Shown here one piece after another: positions 1-9,938 of a DNA stretch of 64,000 nucleotides. A program made the translations under genes and the position numbers. The DNA is taken from contig NZ_FNCW01000005.1 in the NCBI RefSeq assembly GCF_900099815.1, forward strand, positions 124,001-188,000, in the 5' to 3' direction. Position 1 is the first letter of the stretch, and the number at the start of each line of letters is the position of its first letter. Under the pieces are notes generated by a model. That model worked only from the letters and a program-made list of their open reading frames with translations. It did no database searches and was not told the DNA's origin. The stretch comes from Psychroflexus sediminis (GTDB lineage: Bacteria; Bacteroidota; Bacteroidia; Flavobacteriales; Flavobacteriaceae).

Positions 1-1
1 T

Positions 2-181
2 GCCAAAATGCATTTTGGCAAATACAAAGGCTTTTATCTTTCAGACATTCCAGAATATTATTTGATATGGTATAGGCGTAAAGGCTTTCCAGATAATAAG
101 CTGGGTCAACAGATGCAGGAAGTACTCGAACTGAAAGAAAATGGCCTGGAGTATCTCTTGAGAAAAATCAGGAAAAGCTAA
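2..181 (+). CDS. DUF3820 family protein, C-terminal part
   Basis: The reading frame is open from the window edge and ends at TAA. The visible 59 residues contain the HFGKYKG and LIWYRRKGFP-type segments and the LGQQMQEVLELKENGLEYLL helix that mark DUF3820 (a short bacterial family of unknown function, sometimes called putative quorum-sensing-regulated virulence factor). The codons AAA ATG at 5-10 could hold an internal start, but family members usually carry residues before the FGKYKG motif, so I read this as a gene cut by the window edge. The biochemical role is unknown. Confidence 0.75.
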   Translation, partial: AKMHFGKYKGFYLSDIPEYYLIWYRRKGFPDNKLGQQMQEVLELKENGLEYLLRKIRKS

Positions 182-192
182 AGGATTTTTGA

Positions 193-1875
<1,683 letters not shown>

Positions 1876-1981
1876 TCAGATCAATTCCTTAAATAATCTG
1901 AGAATAAGTTTATATAAATAAATTAAATGTTGATTTTTGCACAGATTTTGAAAAAATCATTATTCACAATAGTTATAGTCA

Positions 1982-3922
1982 ATGGAAGATAAAAAGACGT
2001 TTGATACAAACTCTATTATAGGATTTACGCTTATAGGTTTGATACTGATTTTATTCATGTACCTGAATCCGACTCAGGATGCAGCACCTGAGGAAAAGCC
2101 TGCAGAGCAAGTTGAACCCTCAGTTCAAAAAAATCCTGAAGTTGCCAACCCGCAAAGCTCACCTTCTCTTACTGAAACGACTGGAAGCAGTTTACAGGAC
2201 TCTGTCACTGCAGAACTCGCCAAGAGAGAATATGGTGCTTTTGCCTACTCTGCTGTAAAAGATTTTGCCAAGGATGATGCGGTTACGACTATTGAAAATG
2301 AAGTTTTAGAACTCAAAGTCAGCAATAAAGGCGGACAAATCGTTGAGGCTAAAATGAAAAAACATGATACCTATAAAGGTGATCCTGTTTATTTGATAAA
2401 AGATGGTAATGCTGATTTCAATATTTCTTTTGAAGCCAGCGATGGTCGCACCTACAATACCCGTGATCTTTACTTCGAGCCCAATCTAAGCACAGATAAT
2501 GGCAACCAGACTCTGAGCATGAGAGCAAAAGTTTCTGATATTGAGTTCCTGGAGTTTTATTATGAATTGGAACCTGGGGACTACATGATGAATTTCGGGA
2601 TTCGCTCTCAGGGCTTAAGCAATTTAATCTCTTCAGAAAACGCTAATTTGTCCTGGGAGGTGAAAGCGCTGCGAAAAGCGAAAAGCATCTCTTACGAAAA
2701 TAGATATACCGAAATTGTTTATCTCTACGAGGGTGACAAAGACGATTACACAGGACAGGGAGACGAAGCCATTGAAGAAGATGAACTTATAGAATGGATT
2801 GCCTTCAAGCAACACTTCTTTACCTCCATTTTACTCTCTGACCAGGCTTTCCCAAGTGCAAAAATGACGTCGAGAAATCTGGTTCAGGACGAACAGATCG
2901 ACACCTTATATACCAAAAATTTTCTGGCTGAGGTTCCTTTGAAATTGAATAATGGAGAATTTGCAGAGACGATGAATTGGTACCACGGTCCCTCAGATTT
3001 TGACATACTGAGTTCTTACGAACGCAAGCTGGACGAAATCGTTCCTCTGGGCTGGGGTCTTTTTGGATGGATCAACAGATACGTGTTCATTCCGTTCTTC
3101 GGGTTTTTGAGCAGTTCGCTTCCAAGTTATGGATTGGCGATTATTGTGATGACTATTGTGGTGAGAATTGTCCTTTCGCCTATTACTTACAAATCCTATT
3201 TATCCCAGGCCAAAATGAAAGTTTTGAAGCCGGAGATCAATGAGATCAATGAAAAGTACAAGGACAATGCGATGAAAAAGCAGCAGGAAACCATGAAATT
3301 GTACAGCAAAACCGGAGTGAGTCCGCTGGCAGGCTGTATACCGGCGCTTTTACAGATCCCTGTGTTTTACGCTCTTTTTCAATTTTTCCCAAGTGCCTTT
3401 GATTTAAGGCAAAAAGGATTCTTGTGGGCAGAGGATTTATCGAGTTATGATGTGATTTACGAATGGGATACCTACATACCTCTCGTATCCTGGGCTTATG
3501 GAAATCACGTGAGTTTATTCCCTATTCTAGCTTCTGTAGCTATCTTCTTTTATACGCAGATGACCGCAGGTCAGAACATGCAGCAAAGCTCGCAGCCGGG
3601 AATGCCAAACATGAAAGTTATCATGTACTTCGCTCCTCTGGTGATGCTTATCTTCTTCAACAATTACGCGAGTGGTTTATCACTGTATTACTTCATATCC
3701 AACTTGATTACCATCGGTATCATGTTAGTTATCAAACATGTGATTATCGATGAGAATAAAATCTTAGCGAAAATCGAAGAGAAAAAGAAAAAGCCTAAAA
3801 AGAAAGGTAGATTTGGTAAAAAATTCCAGGAAATCATGGAACAGGCTGCCGAACAACAAAAAAAGAAGCAAGGCGATAAAGAAGATCCTAAAAAGCTTGG
3901 TAATAAAAAAGATAAGAAATAA
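1982..3922 (+). CDS. yidC: Membrane protein insertase YidC
   Basis: YidC inserts and folds inner-membrane proteins, alone or with SecYEG. The 646-residue protein has an N-terminal membrane segment (about residues 14-30), a Pro/Glu-rich linker, a large periplasmic beta domain (about 90-350), and then the conserved C-terminal 60KD_IMP insertase core with five membrane segments from about residue 360 (SYGLAIIVMTIVVRIVLSPI and following). The conserved Arg of the hydrophilic groove is in the VVRIVLSP segment. The tail after residue 595 is strongly Lys-rich, as expected for ribosome contact. A strong terminator follows 20 nt after the stop. Confidence 0.97.
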   Translation: MEDKKTFDTNSIIGFTLIGLILILFMYLNPTQDAAPEEKPAEQVEPSVQKNPEVANPQSSPSLTETTGSSLQDSVTAELAKREYGAFAYSAVKDFAKDDAVTTIENEVLELKVSNKGGQIVEAKMKKHDTYKGDPVYLIKDGNADFNISFEASDGRTYNTRDLYFEPNLSTDNGNQTLSMRAKVSDIEFLEFYYELEPGDYMMNFGIRSQGLSNLISSENANLSWEVKALRKAKSISYENRYTEIVYLYEGDKDDYTGQGDEAIEEDELIEWIAFKQHFFTSILLSDQAFPSAKMTSRNLVQDEQIDTLYTKNFLAEVPLKLNNGEFAETMNWYHGPSDFDILSSYERKLDEIVPLGWGLFGWINRYVFIPFFGFLSSSLPSYGLAIIVMTIVVRIVLSPITYKSYLSQAKMKVLKPEINEINEKYKDNAMKKQQETMKLYSKTGVSPLAGCIPALLQIPVFYALFQFFPSAFDLRQKGFLWAEDLSSYDVIYEWDTYIPLVSWAYGNHVSLFPILASVAIFFYTQMTAGQNMQQSSQPGMPNMKVIMYFAPLVMLIFFNNYASGLSLYYFISNLITIGIMLVIKHVIIDENKILAKIEEKKKKPKKKGRFGKKFQEIMEQAAEQQKKKQGDKEDPKKLGNKKDKK

Positions 3923-3941
3923 TTCTTATCTAGGGTTAAGC

Positions 3942-3972
3942 AAAAAAGGAGTCCAGTTTGGACTCCTTTTTT
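3942..3972 (+). terminator. Rho-independent terminator after yidC
   Basis: A 13-bp perfect stem (AAAAAAGGAGTCC with GGACTCCTTTTTT) closes a 5-nt loop, AGTTT, and ends in a T run. It closes the pyrG-yidC unit. Confidence 0.9.
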
Positions 3973-4139
3973 ATTTAGATAAAATTCAAGTTCTGTTTTA
4001 GTTAACAGATAATCTCAGATTTATAAAAATCGCTACTTATGAATTAAGTCAAGTATTTATAAACGACTCAGCGTTAATGTACTCTTAAGTAGCTCTTACT
4101 TTATAAGTTTCTGTTTTAAATTTTAGTAAAAATTAAAAC

Positions 4140-5495
4140 ATGAAATCCGTTAACCCTTACAATCAAGAAACCGTATTTGAAATAGATGAGTTGTCTGATG
4201 AGCAAATCAATCAAGCAATTGAAAACGCCGATAACCGCTTTTCGTCCTGGCGCAAGACTTCTTTTTCGGAGCGAAGCAAACTCATGTTTGCTGCTGCAGA
4301 AGAACTGAAAAAAAACAAGAGAGAATATGCGGAAACAATGACTTTAGAAATGGGAAAACCCATAAAACAAGCCATTGCTGAAATCGAGAAATGTGCCTGG
4401 GTTTGTGAATACTATGCTGAAAATGCAGAAAATCACTTGTCGGATCGTCACATTGAAACAGATGCTGAACAGAGTTATGTAAGTTACGAACCTATTGGGG
4501 TTGTTTTGGCGGTGATGCCCTGGAACTATCCTTATTGGCAGGTATTTCGTTTTGCTGCTCCTGCACTCATGGCAGGAAATATCGGTATCCTAAAGCATGC
4601 CAGCAATGTAATGCACTGCGGAGAAAAAATTCAGCAAATTTTTGAAAGAGCTGGTTTTCCCGAATATTGTTTTCAGCATCTGCCATTAAACAGTGATAAA
4701 GTAGATGGCATTATTAAAAATAAGAAAGTAAAAGCCGTTACCTTAACCGGGAGTAAACCAGCAGGGAGCGCAGTGGCTTCTAAAGCTGGCTCAGAAATTA
4801 AAAAATCTGTTCTTGAATTGGGAGGAAGTAATGCTCTTGTTGTTTTTCCAGATTGCAACATGGAAGAAACTTTAAAAACTACAGTCCAAGCTCGATTTCA
4901 AAATACGGGACAAAGTTGTATTGCAGGAAAAAGATTACTCTTACATGAATCTATTGCGGAAGAATTTACAGAGAAATATGTGAGTGCTGTTCGTGATTTA
5001 AAAAGTGGAGACCCTATGAATGAGGATACTTACATAGGTACAGTTGCACGAGAGGATCTCGCAAAAGATCTCGAAGAACAGTTGCGTAAATCTGTTGATG
5101 CCGGGGCCAAAGTTTTAACAGGTGGCAAACGTGACAAAGCTTACTTTGAGCCTACAGTTGTGGATGGTGTTACAACAGATATGACCCTGTTCAATGAAGA
5201 AACCTTTGGTCCTGTCATCGGGATTACAAGATTTAAAACCGAAGAGGAAGCCCTAAACCTTGTCAACATCTCTGCTTTTGGTTTGGGTGTTTCTGTTTTT
5301 ACCCAAGATCTGGATCGCGCCAAAAAACTCATCCCAGAATTTGATGATGGTGCTGTATTCATAAATGAACTTGTAAAAAGCGACCCACGACTTCCTTTTG
5401 GAGGTACAAAAATCTCAGGTTATGGTCGCGAACTTTCTAAAGATGGAATTCGAGAATTTATGAACCTGAAAACGGTATATATCAACAAATACTAG
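4140..5495 (+). CDS. NAD(P)-dependent aldehyde dehydrogenase, succinate-semialdehyde type
   Basis: An aldehyde dehydrogenase of 451 residues, probably oxidising succinate semialdehyde to succinate (GabD/Sad-like). The catalytic Cys260 sits in GQSCIAGKR and the general base Glu226 in LELGGSNALVV; the PWNYPYWQ and FGGTKISGYGRE segments are typical of the SSADH branch. It stands alone between two terminators, so the neighbours do not help fix the substrate; other short aldehydes are possible. The start follows an AT-rich leader with no clear Shine-Dalgarno, normal for this phylum. Confidence 0.88.
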   Translation: MKSVNPYNQETVFEIDELSDEQINQAIENADNRFSSWRKTSFSERSKLMFAAAEELKKNKREYAETMTLEMGKPIKQAIAEIEKCAWVCEYYAENAENHLSDRHIETDAEQSYVSYEPIGVVLAVMPWNYPYWQVFRFAAPALMAGNIGILKHASNVMHCGEKIQQIFERAGFPEYCFQHLPLNSDKVDGIIKNKKVKAVTLTGSKPAGSAVASKAGSEIKKSVLELGGSNALVVFPDCNMEETLKTTVQARFQNTGQSCIAGKRLLLHESIAEEFTEKYVSAVRDLKSGDPMNEDTYIGTVAREDLAKDLEEQLRKSVDAGAKVLTGGKRDKAYFEPTVVDGVTTDMTLFNEETFGPVIGITRFKTEEEALNLVNISAFGLGVSVFTQDLDRAKKLIPEFDDGAVFINELVKSDPRLPFGGTKISGYGRELSKDGIREFMNLKTVYINKY

Positions 5496-5509
5496 GCTTA
5501 TATTTTTTT

Positions 5510-5560
5510 AAGAATTTATCTATTTTGGAATTGTAATTCCAAAATAGATAAATTCTTTTT
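5510..5560 (+). terminator. Long-stem terminator after the aldehyde dehydrogenase gene
   Basis: A perfect 23-bp inverted repeat (arms 5510-5532 and 5535-5557, separated only by GT) runs into TTTTT. In RNA the top must open to a wider loop. It lies 14 nt after the stop codon. The stem is unusually long and AT-rich for an intrinsic terminator. Confidence 0.75.
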
Positions 5561-5767
5561 CAAGTCTGGTATATTTCAATCTATAGTTTAGTTGTTATTC
5601 ACAACTAAAAAATCAATACCTTCTGTGAATGGTCTTTGTTCCTATGCCACTTTCTACAAAACATGGTAAATCTAAAAGACCTGTTATTTTAGATAAACAG
5701 CACATATGTTCTAAACTGTGAAATCCCTGAGCCTCCTCTGTTTTGAAACCGATCGTGACTGTAAACT
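5561..5767. other. Gene-free interval between two terminators
   Basis: About 200 nt between the terminators of two convergent genes. I see no open frame with coding character, no RNA gene and no repeat beyond a short hairpin (TTAGTTGT/ACAACTAA near 5587-5608). Confidence 0.5.
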
Positions 5768-5797
5768 AAAACAGGCGCTCTTTCGAGCGCCTGTTAA
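5768..5797 (-). terminator. Terminator of the fasciclin lipoprotein gene
   Basis: An 11-bp perfect stem (AACAGGCGCTC with GAGCGCCTGTT, 5770-5780 and 5785-5795) with loop TTTC lies 24 nt beyond the stop on the minus strand; a short T-rich run follows on that strand. Confidence 0.8.
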
Positions 5798-5820
5798 AAT
5801 CATAATTAAGGAATTCAGTA

Positions 5821-7599
5821 TTATTGTTGATTTGGCAATAACACCTTATCAATAGCATGAATTACTCCATTTCCAGCTTGAACATCTACAGCAATGATAT
5901 TTGAAATACGACCATTTAAATCAGTTATCGTCGTATTTTGAGCATCAATTATAATGTCATCTCCCAAAGTTGAGACTGTTCCACTAGCTAAAGTTGAAGA
6001 TGTTACATTAGTTCCTGGTATAACATGGGTATCCAGAGTAGCTTCTAAAGTTGCTGTAGGAATATCAGCTAGAGAATTTACATTTAATTCATCCAGTAAG
6101 TCAACAAAAGCTGCATTTGTAGGAGCAAATACTGTGAATGGAGCTGGTGAATCTGTAGATTGCAGCGTGCTCACGTAAGTAAAGCCTGGCTCTCGCGTTA
6201 GTGCAGCAACCAAAGTACTAAAATTAGGATCTGCTGTAGCAAATGTGGTTACATCCGGGATAGTAATCACCTCATCAACTACGTGCACTACACCATTATC
6301 AGCTTCTAAATCTGCTGTAGTAACACTAGAAATACCATTCAAACTTACACCGGAGTCTGTATTGATGTAAAGACTTAGATTATTGTCGTTACCTGTATTA
6401 GTCTCTACTGCTAAAGTATTCACATAAGTAGTTGATAAATCGGTTGATAAAAAGGTACCATCCACTACGTGATTCAGTAACACATTCGATACCTGAGCAG
6501 CTGATAAGCCAGAAATATCAATTAAACCGAACGCAGCATCCGTTGGAGCAAATACAGTATATTCTCCAGAATTTAAAGCATCTACTAAATTAGCATCGAT
6601 TAATGCTTGCTCTAAAACGGTATGGTCTGGGCTTTCCGAAATGATTTCAAAAGTGGTTTCTATAGCTGAATCTGGAAGTATAACTCTGTCTATGGCATGT
6701 ATGACACCATTTCCAGCTTGAACATCTGTAAGAATAATCTCTATTATTCTACCATTGCTATCCGTAATTGTAGCATTTTCAGCATCGATCGAAATATCAC
6801 CACCTAAGGTAGTTACTGTACCACTGCTTAACATTCCTGAGGTTACATTCGCTCCTGCAATGACATGAGAATTTAAAGTGGCTTCCAAAGTAGCCGCTGG
6901 TACATCTGCCAGAGACCCAATGCCAAGCTCATCTAATAATGCCGCAAAAGCTTCGTTGGTAGGTGCAAATACCGTGAAAGGTGCAGGTGCCTCAAAAGAG
7001 CTTAAAGTGCCCACAAAATCAGGCTGATCCTCTCTGGTTAGTGCTTGAACTAAAACTTCAAAAGTTGAATCTGCAGTTGCAAACGTAGTTACATTCGGAA
7101 TTGTAATCACTTCATCTACAATATGAACAACCCCATTGGTCGCTAAATTATCTGGACCAGTCACTGTTGAAATTCCATTTAATGTAATCTCACTTCCCAC
7201 ATTAACATACAAACTCAAGGGATTTTCATTACCGGAAATTTGTTCGGTAGCCAAAGTCGTCTGGTATGAAGTGATTAAATTTGAAGACATTGCTGCACCA
7301 ACAAGAACATGATTTAAAAGTAAATTTCTCGCCTGATCTGCAGAAAGAGAAGAAGTGTTTATATTGCCAAAGGCATCATCAGTAGGTGCAAAAATTGTAT
7401 AGACACCATCGTTAAGCGTCTGGCTTAAACCAGCATCGTCCAGCAATTGCTCTAAGATGGTATGATTAGGGCTATTTTGAATAATTTGTAAGGTAGTCAG
7501 ATCCTCACCAATTGGCCCTGAAGCATCATCATCGTCACTACAAGAAGTAACAAAGATTGCTATAAAAGCAATAATTAATGTTTTAAATTGAGTATTCAT
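5821..7599 (-). CDS. Surface lipoprotein with four fasciclin (FAS1) domains
   Basis: The 592-residue protein starts with a lipoprotein signal (lipobox FVTSC near residue 20) followed by SDDDD, which resembles the Bacteroidota lipoprotein export signal for display on the outer-membrane surface. Four FAS1 domains follow, each with the FTVFAPTxxAF or YTIFAPTDDAF core and a downstream NGVVHxxDxVI/NGVIHAIDRV box. Domains 1-2 and 3-4 are two copies of the same pair: the DNA repeats with an 840-bp period (for example near 6241 and 7081). FAS1 domains mediate adhesion to matrix proteins or polysaccharides; the ligand here cannot be told. It is monocistronic. Confidence 0.9.
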   Translation of the reverse strand: MNTQFKTLIIAFIAIFVTSCSDDDDASGPIGEDLTTLQIIQNSPNHTILEQLLDDAGLSQTLNDGVYTIFAPTDDAFGNINTSSLSADQARNLLLNHVLVGAAMSSNLITSYQTTLATEQISGNENPLSLYVNVGSEITLNGISTVTGPDNLATNGVVHIVDEVITIPNVTTFATADSTFEVLVQALTREDQPDFVGTLSSFEAPAPFTVFAPTNEAFAALLDELGIGSLADVPAATLEATLNSHVIAGANVTSGMLSSGTVTTLGGDISIDAENATITDSNGRIIEIILTDVQAGNGVIHAIDRVILPDSAIETTFEIISESPDHTVLEQALIDANLVDALNSGEYTVFAPTDAAFGLIDISGLSAAQVSNVLLNHVVDGTFLSTDLSTTYVNTLAVETNTGNDNNLSLYINTDSGVSLNGISSVTTADLEADNGVVHVVDEVITIPDVTTFATADPNFSTLVAALTREPGFTYVSTLQSTDSPAPFTVFAPTNAAFVDLLDELNVNSLADIPTATLEATLDTHVIPGTNVTSSTLASGTVSTLGDDIIIDAQNTTITDLNGRISNIIAVDVQAGNGVIHAIDKVLLPNQQ

Positions 7600-7736
7600 A
7601 GTTGTTTTTTTTAAATACCTTATAAATGTATAATAAGAAGCAGATATATACTGTTTAACTTTAGTTAATAGTTAATAAACATATGTTAAGTAAATAATTT
7701 AAGAGTTCTCTAATTCTAAAGCTTATTCTTTATCAT
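7600..7736. other. Divergent intergenic region, fasciclin gene / mnmA
   Basis: AT-rich, non-coding. It holds the start-side regions of both divergent genes; only the mnmA -7 box is recognisable. Confidence 0.4.
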
Positions 7737-7744
7737 TAATTTTG
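7737..7744 (+). promoter_or_regulatory. -7 promoter element before mnmA
   Basis: TAATTTTG followed by C is a perfect TAnnTTTG match, 18 nt before the ATG, implying a leader of about 14 nt. Confidence 0.6.
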
Positions 7745-7762
7745 CAAATCAATTAAATCAAT

Positions 7763-8959
7763 ATGAAAAAACGCGTTGTTGTTGGACTTAGTGGAGGGGT
7801 AGATTCAAGTGTTGCCGCATACCTGTGCAAAGATCAGGGCTATGAGGTGATAGGTCTATTCATGAAAAACTGGCACGATGATTCGGTAACGATTAGCGAT
7901 GAATGCCCCTGGCTGGAAGACAGCAATGACGCAATGCTGGTTGCAGAGAAGTTAGGAATTCCTTTTCAGACTGTAGATCTTAGCAAAGAATACAAAGAGC
8001 GCATCGTAGATTATATGTTTGCAGAATACGAAAAAGGAAGAACTCCAAACCCTGATGTACTTTGCAACAGAGAAATAAAATTTGATGTCTTTATGGACAT
8101 AGCCACTTCTTTAGGAGCGGATTATGTAGCCACTGGACATTACTGCAGAAAAGATAGTATAGAAAAGAACGGTCAAACGCTTTACAGATTACTAGCTGGA
8201 AAAGATCAAAACAAAGATCAGTCCTATTTTTTATGCCAGGTATCTCAACAGCAGTTGGCTAAAACGCTTTTCCCCGTCGGCGAGCTTCAAAAGACTGAAG
8301 TGAGGAAAATCGCTAAAGAGCAAAATTTAATAACCGCAGAAAAGAAAGATTCTCAGGGCCTTTGCTTTATTGGTAAAGTGAAACTTCCAGATTTTCTTCA
8401 GCAAAAACTTGAACCCAAAAAGGGTCAGGTCATTGAAATCGATTCTTCACACGAAGTTTTCGCCAGGATCAACGAAGCGGCAACAACTTCAGAATTGATA
8501 ACTCAGCTTAAAAAACAGAGCAAAAAACCCGAGTTAAAACCTGAGTTTGGAAAAGTGCTGGGCACACATGAAGGTGCTCATTTTTTTACCAAAGGACAGC
8601 GAAAAGGCCTGGCTATTGGGGGAACTAAAGAACCTCTTTTTGTCATCGATACCGATGTAGAAAAAAATATTTTATATACGGGTCAGGGCAAAAACCATCC
8701 AGGACTCCATAAAAAAGGACTCTGGGTGAACAACGATGAGGTGCATTGGATCAGAGCAGATTTGAAACTTAGTAGTGGTGAAACCATGGATGTGAAAGCA
8801 AGAATACGGTATAGACAACCTCTGGAACATGCCAAACTTTACCAAATGGAAAATGAACTTTATGTCATTTTTGAAAACGAACAAACCGCTATTTCGGAAG
8901 GCCAGTTTGTCGCTTGGTACCAAGATGACGAGCTTTTAGGCTCTGGAGTAATTGCTTAA
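7763..8959 (+). CDS. mnmA: tRNA-specific 2-thiouridylase MnmA
   Basis: MnmA puts sulfur on C2 of wobble uridine 34 in tRNA-Lys, -Glu and -Gln. The PP-loop SGGVDSS is at residues 9-15. Cys101 (in [12 protein letters not shown]) and Cys201 (in GLCFIGK) match the two catalytic cysteines of the family. The 398 residues are somewhat longer than the E. coli enzyme because of an insertion at about residues 235-265, typical of Bacteroidota versions. It is followed after 9 nt by a nitronate monooxygenase-like gene, so the two are probably co-transcribed. Confidence 0.96.
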   Translation: MKKRVVVGLSGGVDSSVAAYLCKDQGYEVIGLFMKNWHDDSVTISDECPWLEDSNDAMLVAEKLGIPFQTVDLSKEYKERIVDYMFAEYEKGRTPNPDVLCNREIKFDVFMDIATSLGADYVATGHYCRKDSIEKNGQTLYRLLAGKDQNKDQSYFLCQVSQQQLAKTLFPVGELQKTEVRKIAKEQNLITAEKKDSQGLCFIGKVKLPDFLQQKLEPKKGQVIEIDSSHEVFARINEAATTSELITQLKKQSKKPELKPEFGKVLGTHEGAHFFTKGQRKGLAIGGTKEPLFVIDTDVEKNILYTGQGKNHPGLHKKGLWVNNDEVHWIRADLKLSSGETMDVKARIRYRQPLEHAKLYQMENELYVIFENEQTAISEGQFVAWYQDDELLGSGVIA

Positions 8960-8968
8960 AATAAAGTC

Positions 8969-9919
8969 ATGACTCAAAATAGAATTACAGAATTATTTGC
9001 TATAAAATATCCCATTATCCAGGCAGGCATGATTTGGGCAAGTGGCTGGAAATTGGCTAGCGAAGTTAGCGAAGCCGGAGGTCTTGGTATCATTGGCGCA
9101 GGATCTATGTATCCGGATATTTTACGAGAGCATATTCAAAAGTGCAAAAAAGCCACGTCAAATCCCTTTGCAGTCAACGTGCCCATGCTTTATCCAGATC
9201 TGGATAAAATCATGGAAATCATTATTGAAGAAAACGTACCCATTGTATTTACCTCGGCTGGAAACCCGAAAACCTGGACGTCTCATTTGAAATCTCACGA
9301 CATCAAAGTCGTACACGTAGTGAGCAGTGTAAAATTCGCTTTAAAATCTCAGGAAGCAGGAGTGGATGCCGTTGTTGCCGAAGGTTTTGAAGCAGGCGGT
9401 CACAATGGTCGTGAGGAAACTACTACCTTTACGCTCATCCCTATGGTAAAAAAGGAACTGGACATTCCCCTTATCGCCGCCGGTGGAATTGCTTCCGGTG
9501 CAGGCATTCTTGCTGCCATGATCCTAGGCGCAGACGCCGTACAGATAGGGACGCGTTTTGTCGCTAGTGAAGAAGCATCCTCGCATGTCAATTTTAAAAA
9601 CGAAGTGGTAAAAGCTCGAGAAGGAGATACTAAGCTTACTTTGAAGGAACTTGCTCCCGTGAGATTGCTTAAAAACAAATTTTATCAGGACATTGAAAAC
9701 CTCTATACTACTTCGCCCAGCAAGGAAAAACTTCAAGAATTGCTCGGAAGAGCAAGAGCCAAAAAAGGAATGTTTGAAGGCGACCTTGATGAAGGAGAAC
9801 TAGAGATTGGTCAAATTTCCGGACTGGTCGGAGATATTTTGCCAGCTAAAAAAATCGTGGCAAGGCTTATTTCCGAATTTGAAGCTGCTAGAATTGAAGC
9901 GAGCACATTCCGGTTTTAA
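8969..9919 (+). CDS. Nitronate monooxygenase / FMN-dependent 2-nitropropane dioxygenase family
   Basis: A TIM-barrel flavoprotein of 316 residues. The N-terminal KYPIIQAGM segment, the FEAGGHNG motif (about residues 140-147) and the AAGGIASGAGILAAMILGADAVQIGTRF phosphate-binding region define the NMO/enoyl-reductase-like FMN family. Members oxidise nitronates or reduce quinones and enoyl thioesters; the substrate here is open. It ends 19 nt from a convergent gene and no terminator hairpin is visible in the gap. Confidence 0.88.
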   Translation: MTQNRITELFAIKYPIIQAGMIWASGWKLASEVSEAGGLGIIGAGSMYPDILREHIQKCKKATSNPFAVNVPMLYPDLDKIMEIIIEENVPIVFTSAGNPKTWTSHLKSHDIKVVHVVSSVKFALKSQEAGVDAVVAEGFEAGGHNGREETTTFTLIPMVKKELDIPLIAAGGIASGAGILAAMILGADAVQIGTRFVASEEASSHVNFKNEVVKAREGDTKLTLKELAPVRLLKNKFYQDIENLYTTSPSKEKLQELLGRARAKKGMFEGDLDEGELEIGQISGLVGDILPAKKIVARLISEFEAARIEASTFRF

Positions 9920-9938
9920 ACCAACCTCATCATTCATT

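Noticed and set aside
4032-4093. Inverted repeat GCTACTTA/TAAGTAGC spaced 46 nt before the aldehyde dehydrogenase gene
   Set aside because: Only 8 bp and widely spaced in AT-rich DNA; could be chance, no regulator gene nearby.
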